Below, in pieces: positions 47,815-58,400 of a stretch of 64,000 nucleotides of DNA. The notes beneath the pieces were generated by a model. It had not been told where the DNA came from. It saw nothing but the letters and a program-made list of their open reading frames with translations, and searched no databases. This DNA is from Toxorhynchites rutilus septentrionalis (taxonomy: Eukaryota > Arthropoda > Insecta > Diptera > Culicidae), in the NCBI RefSeq assembly GCF_029784135.1, contig NC_073745.1, forward strand, positions 112,582,716-112,646,715, read 5' to 3'. Numbering within the stretch: the stretch's first letter is position 1; each line of letters begins with the position of its first letter. Position numbers and translations under genes: made by a program.

Positions 47815-48110
47815 TTTGGCTACGTGAGACCGAGTGTTGTAATGCTGTAGAATCACTACAGCATAGCAATGCTCGACCACATTTTGCATTCTCGACCACA
47901 TTTTCGGGTTCAATTCCCTTTTTGTCGAAGAAATTTCTTCGGATTTGCGTATTCTTTTTACTTTTTACTTTGCTTTTTACTCAGAATACATTCGAGGCAT
48001 ATTATTGACCATAGAAACCTTAACTAAGTACTAATAAAAAATGACGCTGTTTATATTACGTTGAGAGCGCGAAGTACCTCTAGGGTGAAACGTTAGTGCC
48101 ATTGACGAAG
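47815..48110 (+). mobile_element. Degraded copy of the (GAA)n-tail SINE
   Basis: A B box GGGTTCAATTCCC at ~47908 and the downstream phrases GAAGAAATTTCTTCGG, CAGAATACATTCGAGGC and GTGCCATTGACGAAGATG align with the SINEs at 4166-4446 (inverted) and 52690-52953. The head is rearranged, with a GCTCGACCACATTTT duplication. Confidence 0.65.
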
Positions 48111-48154
48111 ATGAAAGACGGAAATTAGTTATGCATCTAAAATATAACCAAGGG

Positions 48155-48700
48155 GTCTTCGTAGCCTAATTGGTTGCGTGTCCGCTACTAAGCGAACGAT
48201 CATTAGCTCATAACTCAGGGCCCCTCAACTGACCATCTTAGTGTGTTTTTCTAGCTACTATGTCCACGCAACAATCATCATGTGTCGGTAATCCCAGTCC
48301 CTTACCGCTCACATTTTCGGTCTGCTGCATCGGTAATTGGCACTATCAATAACGCAACAAAGGAAGCCTCGTATCAACAGTCCCGCTGTGAACAGCCCAA
48401 CTATGAACATTCGAACAAAAGCAATATTCTTACGCCGAAAAAAAAGGTGACATGTGTTGTGCATCGATAGAATAGGAATTCTCTTGCGCCTAAACGGCTA
48501 CTGCGTTTATAGATAAAACAAATGTTTATCGATAGATAGCGATACTCTTACACCTCAAAGTGGTAACAGTGTAATATACAACAAAAGTTATCTTAAGATA
48601 AAAATGTACACGAATGAATTCGGCTCTGTTACAGCTGAATTGCTAAGTGAGCCTAATGAAATAAACTGTTGGAAAATAAAAAAATATATAACCACCGTGT
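48155..48700 (+). mobile_element. tRNA-like block followed by retroposon 3' end
   Basis: GTAGCCTAATTGGTTGCGTG at ~48164 fits an A box, but the B-box region is eroded. Downstream (48600-48670) the GAATTCGGCTCTGTTACAGC to GAGCCTAATGAAATAAA segment matches, inverted, 51957-52016 and, loosely, the tail at 3015-3066. Probably a composite of a SINE and a LINE-type tail. It ends in an A-rich run before CCACCGTGTC. Confidence 0.45.
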
Positions 48701-48701
48701 C

Positions 48702-49149
48702 CCCCAGTATCGTTTGGTATTCTTTAATGGCGGCTCTGTTTTAGAAGCGTACTATTTACAGACCAAGAAATCGTTATGATTCAATCAAAATGCAAATCAT
48801 CAAAATCCATTCGCAACACATGAAGTTATGAATGCTAGAACTATTTCTTAAGCCATCACCGACCAACATATTTTTTCAACCTTGTTGAAGTTTAGTACAC
48901 AAATTACGATAGTTCAAATTACGTTCAATTTTTCAATTGTTCGTTTTTCATTTCAAACGTTACGTTTCGAACATTAAAAACAATTCTATCGGTAAAATTG
49001 TGATGGGTTAACCCTTTCCCGTACAATATCGAGTCTCACTCATGGTTACTTGAATAACATAGGGCGCTAGAACGCTCAGCAGGCTAGTGAAATCATTTGA
49101 TGTGTGACGTATTAAATAATACGGGAAGGAGTTAAATTGAAAATGCGAT
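48702..49149. other. Intergenic, nothing recognised
   Basis: AT-rich, without supported features. Confidence 0.4.
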
Positions 49150-49747
49150 AATCATTAGATAATTATTCACGTGAAGAAATATTATGAAATTGCACCAACC
49201 GTTCGCACTAGCGTGATATTTATGTCCATGGATTCCTTCATGCAATTTGAGTTTATGATAAATGTACGACCCGTTTAAACACACACCTACTTATTTCGAG
49301 TTGTGCATCATCTTACCACTCAAAGAATCAGTAATGAAGGACCATTTGGAATTTTTTCATTGATTTCATCATTTTTTTTTTCTGAACCTTCTTATCGGTC
49401 ATGACAACAAGTTGACCATCGATGACATAATCAAAATAAAAACACTTTGGATTTTCAAACGACCGTTGTTTACATCTAGTGAGCACAAACACGTTCAATT
49501 ACCCATGAATTCGAGAAAGAAAGAGTGGATGAGTCGTCTCACTATTTTTCGGTGAATTCATTCATCTTAAGCAGAACTGCGGCCAACTTGAAGGATATCT
49601 CACCAATGAGAAATTCATCAGCGTAATAATATTCAGCGTTGCTGAATTTATTCTATTCATAGCAGAACATCACCCGTTTGCATCTATTTACATGTCAAAA
49701 AATCCATCTATAGCCATATATATCCCTAATGTATACGCACCATTAGG
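49150..49747. mobile_element. Internal-deletion derivative (MITE) of the Harbinger at 35722-47738
   Basis: The left ~120 bp (GTGAAGAAATATTATGA, GATAAATGTACGACCCGTT) match 35750-35840. The right ~290 bp (GTTGTTTACATCTAGTGAG, GAGAAATTCATCAGCG, CCATCTATAGCCATATATAT) match 47460-47738. Both coding regions are gone. The right tip reads GGTGCGTATACATTAGGGA inward; the left tip is eroded. Confidence 0.8.
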
Positions 49748-50202
49748 TTGGGAAGAACATATTCAGTTTTCGCGCGCGTTATCTCGCTTGCATAAATGCA
49801 TAAATTAGGATTACGCAATATAATATTATAAAGATAAGACTTAGTACTAAACGGTGTATCTTTGTTCTAACTTGAAATATTATATGTTGAATAGTCTTTA
49901 ATTTTATTTTCAATCTGGCATGATCAATCTAGATTCTAACCTTTGATATTCCTATCCCTCGACATTGGCGGCTGAAGTTTGTATTTTTACATCCCCTTTT
50001 TTTGTTTTCATTCGTGCTCCCTTCCATTTTCATTCGTACCAAAAACTGCGCTCGCTGTATTTATTTAGTACTGTTACAGTGTTTGGTTTGATTTTCGATG
50101 CTGAAGTATAAGAAAAACATTGATTAGCGTCACTAAGTTGCATCGACCTTTGAAAACTTATTCGATGATAACGGTTTGTCGCAAAAGATTTCGAAATTTT
50201 GA

Positions 50203-51327
50203 ATGAGAGCTCAATCGGTCCACAGGATGATGACCAGGAGAAAATCGGAACACGAGTCACAGGTCGTGCAGCAGAAAAGGGAAGAGCCTGGAAATCAGTT
50301 GCATCAGCAGAACAGAGCGGAAGTGTCCGAGGCTTCAAAAACAGTCAGCCAAAGTCAGTGTTTCGCATTGTTCGCTTTCATATTATTACTGCTACGGAGC
50401 TCATTTGACTATTTGCCTTTTAGAATCAGTTCAACAGAAGAAAGCTTCACGAATCAACCAACGAAGAGTATCGGAAGCGGCACCAGGTGTACTGCAAAAC
50501 GGTTCCCAACAGGCCAACAGTGTTCAAAATGGAATGGATACCGAAGGCATTCCGAAATTCAAAGGGTATCGTATTATAGAAATCGACCATTTTCTCCAGT
50601 GGGCAGCATATTCACAATTTATGCACTCCAAACACTGTCCGGGTGGGCTGTTAAAACCCTATCAGGAATATGTTAGTGGTTGCTATTCAACGTTCGCAAT
50701 GAAGTGCAGCAAATGCTCGGCGATAATAACACGGTCTTCGGAAAACTATATACACCACAATAAACTAATGAACCGGCTAGTGAAGGGAACCGTTCAGATG
50801 GGTAAAGACTACGAAGAGATGGGCAGTTTTATGGAATCGCTGGAGATTCCATTTGTCACTAAGGAAGAATTCGGAACGATCAAATCCCAGATGCAGCTCA
50901 ACTCTTCGCTAGAGGATCAATCTTCGTTGCAGAAGGCGGTGGAGGAACTGGAAATGGCATCGGTCGCTTCGAAGCGAAAACGACACGGAAGTTGCAAATA
51001 TCATTACGAAGTTTTGAAAGTTTACTTGAACAAAAAAATGCGCAAGATAGAGGAAAATCTGCAGTTGTCGGTGAATGATTCCGTGGCATTAGCAGTAAAT
51101 GCTCACTTGAAAAATGTCGCCCATGTACAATTACTGTAAGTGTTTAATCATAATTTTGAAGGAGACATCTATCTTCATTCAAAAATTTCAGATCCACTAG
51201 TCCCAGCAATCAAACTTCCGGTGGAAGCAGCACAAGCATGACCGTTACTAGTCAAACTAATCGATTCGGAGCGGGCTATTCGAATGGGCCTCCTCCAGCG
51301 AAGGGTACCACAGCTCATAACAATTAG
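50203..51327 (+). CDS. Mutator-transposase-like protein, three exons, 332 aa
   Basis: Exons are 50203-50353 (donor GTCAGT, weak), 50424-51135 (donor GTAAGT) and 51192-51327. The phases join with no stop, and an in-frame TGA just before the ATG fixes the start. The segment from FKGYRIIEIDHFLQ through HCPGG to MKCSKCSAII and then NRLVKGTVQMGKDYEEMGSF resembles the N-terminal zinc-binding part of arthropod Mutator-type transposases (PF20700-like; my recognition, not a search). The catalytic core that should follow is absent. Instead there is a ~90-residue Lys/Glu-rich helical region (KRKRHGSC is a nuclear-localisation candidate) and a Ser/Thr/Gly-rich tail ending GPPPAKGTTAHNN. I see no terminal repeats nearby. 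It may be a domesticated DNA-binding gene or a spliced fossil. Confidence 0.6.
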
Positions 51328-52689
51328 GGATTCTGTCGATTTTCCTGACAGTTGTTTACCAGTGTATAAAGTCGGCATGTACAAACCACGTCTGTTAAAA
51401 GTGTTCATACGGATCAGGTATTTGTTGTTTTTATGTCTCCTTTTATTTGTGATCTCAACTAATTGATGTGTAAAATTCTGTCATCCCAATCGAGAATCCC
51501 AGTGTTACGTTTTAGATTTCACAATTCCTCAGGACATGCTTCCAAAAATACCTTTAGATTTTAAGAAAAAATGAAATGGAACGATTAAAATAAGTTATCG
51601 AGAAAGCATTTACTTTCGGTCCTGCCATACCTCGTTGTGTTGTAATGTAGTTACGGTATTGTAGACAGAACTAGACATTTAATAAAAAAAAACGTAGAGC
51701 AAAGAAATTATTTTATTTGATTGGATGATAATTTACCGTGGTTTTGAGTCGAATTTGTGATCACATCGCTGGATTTCTAAACACCACAAAAAATCAATAA
51801 ACAAAACAAGATCATCAACGTCATCCAGAGAGATTGTACCATTGACTTAGTAATCATTTGTTTATATTGATTAAATTATTGATTGAATGAAACGCTTTTC
51901 GAATTAAATTGAATTGACCATATTTCCATTTTTTTTATCCCATCTGTTAATTATTTTAGGCTCATTTAGAAATTCAGCTGTAACAAAGCCGAATTTATTC
52001 GTGTACATTTTTATCTTGCCACAATTTGTTGTATATTACATAGGCTGACCAAATAGTTCCGGAATAAAAACGGGACACGTAAGCCAAAAAAACACAAAAA
52101 CCTATTGCTTCTAAAAATATTATTAAGTAAATGAAACCGATAATGAAACCCAACAATTGAACTTTCTTGTGTTGACCCTAGGTGCCAATGAATGTATGGG
52201 AAAAAATCGACCCTCAAATTTCGAAAAATTACCCTATACAAAATGTTCACCACCTCGAAAAAACACCTTATACAAAATTTCAGCTCAATCGGACTTAAAG
52301 GAGAGTGGCGCAAAGCGGTCAAAGTTTGAGTTTTTTTAAAATCGAAAGATCACCCAAGGGGGGGGGGTAAACGAAATCGGAGTTTTCGAAAATAAAATTT
52401 GATGTCAAATGTCTTAAAATTAAAACGTCGAGATCGACTATCATCTTTGATTTCTATATAGAGGGTCACTCTACGAAAAATGTAACGTTTATTAAGAGTT
52501 TTCAAATGCATATTACACAGAATGGTTCTTATGATATATGTTATAATATGTACCATTAGATTTATCCAGCATTGTTTCGTCTGGGACATCAAGTCGAAAT
52601 AATAAAACAAGTGAGCAATTTAACAAACAAAAGAGGTATGTTTTGCGAGCGGATGCGAAGGTAAAACATATATTATGCATTCTTCCTTT
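51328..52689. other. Intergenic; contains an inverted retroposon tail
   Basis: AATAAA at 51680-51685 may serve the gene ending at 51327. The piece at 51957-52016 (GGCTCATTTAGAAATTCAGC, then CGAATTTATTCGTGTACATT) matches 48600-48660 inverted. A G-run (52361-52368) and a GACTTAAAGGAGAGTGGCGC phrase (~52292) look like repeat debris. Confidence 0.45.
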
Positions 52690-52953
52690 CAACCTCGTTA
52701 GCGTCTCACATTATCATGCCGGGTGTTCGGGTTCGTTTCTCATTCTGGTCGGGGGATTTTTTCGATAAAGAAATTTTCTTCGACTTGAACTGTGATCACG
52801 CGTATTCTAGAGTTTGCCTCTCGGAATACATTCAAGGTGTGTTATTCGGCTTAAGAAATCTCAACTAAGTATTAATAAATGACGCTAGTTGATGCATACG
52901 TTGAGACGGCAAAAGTTCCACAGGGAACGTTGACGCCATTCAAGAAGAATTCG
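52690..52953 (+). mobile_element. tRNA-derived SINE, same family as 4166-4446
   Basis: Begins near CTCGTTAGCGTCTCACATTA (decayed A box), then GTGTTCGGGTTCGTTTCTC (B box with one change). The body aligns along its length with the 4166 copy (GATCACGCGTATTCTAGAG, AAATCTCAACTAAGTA, CATTCAAGAAGAA). About 80-85% alike by eye. Confidence 0.8.
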
Positions 52954-53231
52954 ATCTATTAAACAAATTAGCAAGACCTTTTTCGAATGTTGAAGTAATC
53001 AGATGCAAGATTTCATGCATCAACCAAATGTCATGCAAGATTTCATCAAAGGAACGAGGAAAGTGTCACCCATACATATATGACGGGATGACAAACATCT
53101 TAAGCCTGTCCTCCGGGTTGCGAAAACATTGGCAATTGCGAAAACTGATAGCAATACTAGGAGTAGGGCCCGAAATTTTCGACGGTGAAAAATGAAGACC
53201 GACTCTACTCCCAGTAGCTCCGCTTCGACTA

Positions 53232-54528
53232 AAGGGTGTGTCACATCAAATTGCATCACGGAAAATACGCTGTAGAAATTCGCCCAGTAGACCGATCCTT
53301 TTGAAAATTTTAGACAGTAAAATAAAAACTATTAAACAACTTTTGGCATTTTCTTTTTATTCATACTTCGAGCCCAAGCCCGTATGCTCGCACCTTCCTC
53401 TTTACCCCGTCCATAAGGTTCTGTACAACGTCAGGTTGTAGTTTTTTTTGAACAGAAATCCATTTTCTCTTGAAGTCCGCCTCCGGTTTGACAACTTTTG
53501 GGTTCTTCCGGAGGGCCTGCTTCATAATCGCCCAATATTTCTCTATTGGGCGAAGCTCCGGCGCGTTGGGCGGGTTCATTTCCTTTGGCACGAAGGTGAC
53601 CCCGTTGGCTTCGTACCACTCCAACACGTCCTTTGAATAGTGGCACGAAGCGAGATCCGGCCAGAAGATGGTCGGGCCCTCGTGCTGCTTCAATAGTGGT
53701 AGTAAGCGCTTCTGTAGGCACTCCTTAAGGTAAACCTGCCCGTTTACCGTGCCGGTCATTACGAAGGGGCGCTCCGCTTTCCGCAAGAGCAGATCGCTTG
53801 CCACACCATGTACTTTTTGGCAAACTTGGATAGTTTCTGCTTGCGAATCTCCTCCGGAACGCTGAATTTGTCCTCTGCGGAGAAGAACAACAGGCCCGGC
53901 AGCTGACGAAAGTCCGCTTTGACGTAGGTTTCGTCGTCCATTACAAGGCAATGCGGCCTCGTCAGCATTTCGGTGTACAGCTTCCGGGCTCGCGTCTTCC
54001 CCACCATGTTTTGCCTTTCGTCGCGGTTAGGAGCCTTCTGAATCTTGTATGTACGCAGGCCCTCCCGCTGCTTGATCCGCTGGACGAATGAACTTGACAA
54101 ATTCAGCTTATTGGCGACATCCCGGACCGAACTTCTCGGATCACGTCTAAACTGCTTAACTACGCGCTTGTGATCTTTTTCACTGACTGAGCATCCATTT
54201 CAGCCGTTCTTCACCTTCCGGTCGATGGTTAGGTTCTCGAAGTATCGTTTCAGTACTCTGCTGACCGTGGATTGGACGATTCCCAGCATCTTACCGATGT
54301 CCCGATGTGACAACTCCGGATTCTCGAAATGAGTGCACATGATTAATTCACGACGCTCTTTTTCGTTCGACGACATTTTTCCAAATTTACGAAAAATTGA
54401 CAGTGAAGCATGGCCAACGTGATCTATACACTCTTATCTGATTATAAGCGAAAGCTGAAGATATAATTCCTAAAAATTAAATTTCTACAGCGTTTTTTCC
54501 GTGATGCAATTTGATGTGACACACCCTT
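53232..54528 (-). mobile_element. Full-length ITmD37E Tc1/mariner element (1,297 bp)
   Basis: The TIRs (AAGGGTGTGTCACATCAAAT and onward, ~28 bp) are flanked by TA at 53230-53231 and 54529-54530. The transposase inside is inactivated. A better copy is cut by the start of the window. Confidence 0.95.
53361..54376 (-). pseudogene. ITmD37E transposase, nonsense and frameshift
   Basis: The frame starts at 54376 like the copy at 560. A TGA near 54204 replaces the AAA codon found in the other copy, and a one-base shift near 53780 (after VWQAICSCGKRSAP) moves the C-terminal half into another frame. Catalytic residues are still readable: MDDETY, FWPDLASCHY and RPIEKYW. Thirty-seven residues separate the second Asp from the Glu, which defines the D37E class known from mosquitoes. 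It cannot make a full enzyme. Confidence 0.93.
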
Positions 54529-54784
54529 TAGAGCTGCTTCGGCAGTCACCGCCAACAAAAAAATTAATTGACTAGCGTTGACTAGCGAGGATGACTGGTT
54601 ATTTTAACTGATTCGACTAATGAATACAAATCTGCCTCTTCATTCAACTGATTTCAATCCACATTTCCATTTTCCCCTAACACTAATTTTGTACCCCCGT
54701 ATGTAATCTTATTGTACGTCCATATAAAAAGGAACGAAAAATTGATTCCTGATGCAAAAAAGTAGTTACCCCATCAATGGACGG

Positions 54785-55417
54785 TGAAAAATTTCTCTAT
54801 GTTCAAAGAAAAATTTTAACGCTTTCGCGTGAGTTCTGTTACATACTAATCTTTATTCAAAATTTGTACAATATATATACATGGTTCCTTAAACTAAGAT
54901 TGACGAGGAATATCTCCTCTTTCTCTCTTGAAACCGATAACATATCGGTTTCGTTTAGATTATTCTATTTTCCTTTCCCTCTCTCCATCATAATCGTAAC
55001 ATGCAGTCTGAGACGGCTGCACTGTCCTAAACAAACACATTAAGTTTATAGCACCCCGTTGGTGCGCCTAGTGCTTATCGCGCTGCGCATGATGGAGAGG
55101 GTGATAATTGCATCTCAAGTGGTGCATATATATTTACATCTGTTTACAAGACGCAATCTGTATGCTGCGCCTTGTTTTAATTCAAACTAAGTTGTTGACT
55201 TTTTCCCTTTTGGGATTTATGATAACCAATAGCTTCGTTGGTGGGTTACAAGCATTTTAACTTAATTATACAACGTAGACAAATATTTGTGTTTGCCTTG
55301 GTCTTACATATAGTTTGTCCTCAACTTCGCTGGGGTCTTTTCTAAATATAATTTCAAAGATTGCTTATGTTATGGATCTGTCACTCGATCCGCGATAAGC
55401 CTCAGCTGACCGTAACA
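54785..55417 (-). repeat. BEL 3' LTR (633 bp)
   Basis: On the minus strand it begins TGTTACGGTCAGC and ends AATTTTTCA. The 55417 border is set by the TG...CA rule, because the partner LTR leaves the window first. Confidence 0.8.
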
Positions 55418-55455
55418 TTCCGGACTCCGTAAATCTACTACATAGATTTACTCAA

Positions 55456-58400
55456 TTATAGACAACTATCACGGTTTAAAATCATAGGAATACTTCTTGA
55501 TTCTTCCTGAATTCTATTTAGCCGTATCATGTCTAATAACGAAGGCGGATCATCATTTCTTCTATTATTTGGTCTATTACTTCTTTTCTTTAGTTTTATG
55601 TATACATAAATTCCTACTACTATAATCATTGAAATAACAGTTATGGTACCTCCAAATGTATATACGTGTTTTTTTTGGATAAAATCGTCTTCAGGTGTTA
55701 CTGTATCCTTTATATCTACCTTTTCATATGGATTTCTACTCGAGATAGTTGTATTCAAATTTTCATTTATGTTTGGTTTTTCTAGTACATATGGTAGTTT
55801 CTGTATAGGTTTAAAAAATACTCTAGCTTCTCCGTTATGTCCAGATATTTGGGCATAACGAATAGTTTTTTCTGTTAGGATCTTACAATCTGAGGACAGT
55901 TCTATGATCGCGTTCTTATAAGGCGGCGACATGGCTACATTATCGCAATGGATTATTATCTTGCTAGGGTCGCTCGTTGTGTACAATATAGAGTTGATCT
56001 TATTCATTTTTGTTAACATGGTGTATGGTTCTTCCATCGTCTTTGTTGAGCATTTTTGTTTTATCGTTTCATGAAGTAATGCTCCAGCTATGCAATCTGG
56101 AACTCTGGTTAATTCTGGTTGATTTACCACATAATGACTTTCATTAAGCTTTATTAAATTTCCATCTGGGTAAAAAAATTCATGTTTATTATTGATTGCT
56201 ATTACATGGTGATCTATTTTTATAACACTTCCATTTTCAGGAATAGGGATTACATTGAATACTTCGAAGTTTTCCTTATTAATAATTACATTTTCCATTA
56301 TTATATTTACTGTTCCATTTTCAATTTTAATGTTGTATTTAACTGAAAGTGGGCCTCTAAGGATTGAGTATCCTTCTGGTAATTGCTTCTTTATATTTTG
56401 AATTGCCTTTTGCATTTCATTCTCGGCTAATGGGTGAGTCTTAATTATCCTGTATTTTCGAGCTATGCCATCAATCAATTGCAAAGCTAACGTTGTGGTC
56501 TCAAAACATTTTCTTGCGAATATATTAGTTCTCTCTTCGGAATACCTTCCCTTCAAAGATAACATTCCTTCATTTAGGCTACGAATTCGTACGCTTAATT
56601 CATCTCCCATATTTTTGCTTCTTTGATTCAATAGTCTCATTGTTTGTGAGATATCATGAAGTTTTAGCAAAGACTGTACTTCGTCTTCCACATCATTACT
56701 CCCAAATAAAAGGTCTTTCAAAAACCCAAGTATTCCACGACTCCTCTTTGATCGTGATAAAAAATTTATTTCTTGTTTTGCATGGTTACATTGTCGTTCT
56801 ATCGACATTACAAGTTCTGTCAAAGCGTTGTCTTGAGTTACATTCCCCATGAACTTCAAGGTTCTTTCTAGGTTCGAATGAATAGAGTCTAGCATAGAAA
56901 TATCGTCGTTAGGAATTAAATTGTATACAATATTTGTCCTCCAAATTCCTCGCTTTACTATACATGACTCAAAATGATCAAACATTAAACCCCCTTCCTC
57001 AATAGGCTGGATGTTGACGGCATTTGTCAAATTCACCAATGCTAGAATTGCCATTGCGGTTACGATAGCCTTTTGTATCGTGCCGGTATATGATCTTATT
57101 TTACCTATGACTTTCTTTTTTGTTTGTGGCTTTGGTTTCAATTTTGACGCCAATTCTTTTACATGCTCGATGTTAACCGTTTTTCTTACTCCCCATTCTT
57201 GAATATTTCGTGGTTCCTTAATTTCCTCTTTACTCCCTGGGGCACTTTTAATTACTCCAACAAAGTTAAGAGGTGGTGAGGAAATAGTGGTATCTTTTGA
57301 GCTCTCGATTTCATCGTTCTTACTTACATCTAATACTGCTAATTTTACAGCTGGTCTAGTAATTTCACCTTTAATTGTTTTTACGATAGCGGATCTAACT
57401 TGCCCATCCATATTAGTTGTTGTTCTTATCACCTTGCCCTTATGCCATTTACCTTTCTTTTCTTCATCGGCAAAAACCACAATATCCCCTACCTTTATAG
57501 GGTTAGTCTTCTCCAACCATTTATTTCTTTTAGTTAAGGTTGGAAGGTATTCTTTTATCCACCGATTCCAATATCCCTTGACAATTGATTGCGCTCTTTT
57601 CCAGTGTTGACGAGTTGCTTCTGCATTGGAAACGTCATCAATCGTAACGACAGCTTCACCAGCGCAACCTAACAGAAAGTGATTAGGGGTTAAGACCTCA
57701 TCGTCTTCTGTATCTAAAGGAATATGCGTTAACGGGCGATTGTTAATGAGGAATTCAACTTCGGTTAGTATGGTTCTAAGTTCATACTCTGGTATGGTTT
57801 CTTGTTTATGAGGTAAAAGGCTTTTAACTTCTCTCACCATTCGTTCCCATACTCCACCAAAATGCGGTGAAGCGGGAGGATTAAAATGCCATTTGACCCC
57901 GTCGTCTGATAGCCTTCTAAGAATTTTCTCAAATTCGTTTCTTGCTCCAATGAAATTAGTTCCATTGTCGCTGAACAACTCTTGCACTTTACCTCTACGA
58001 TATTGTAGATTTCGGAAACATATAATAAAGGAATCTGAGCTCATATCTTGTGCTAATTCGAGATGTACTGCTCTTGTTGTTAGACAAGTAAACAAACATC
58101 CCCAACGTTTTTCAGTGCGTCTCCCAATAGACACGCCATAAGGGCCGAAATAATCTGTGCCTGTATACGTGAATGGCTTACAATATGGTATAGTTCTAGA
58201 AGGTGGTAGGGCTGCCATCATTGGAGGAATTGGCTCCGCAGACATATTTTTACAAAATTGGCAATTCCTTCTAACAGTCTTAATAGCAACTCTGACGTTT
58301 GTTATCCAGAATTTTTGTCGCACTGCCGCTATGGCAGTCTCCATGTTTTTATGTCGATATTTTTCGTGATAATGACGTAATATCAAAGTGCTCACATAAT

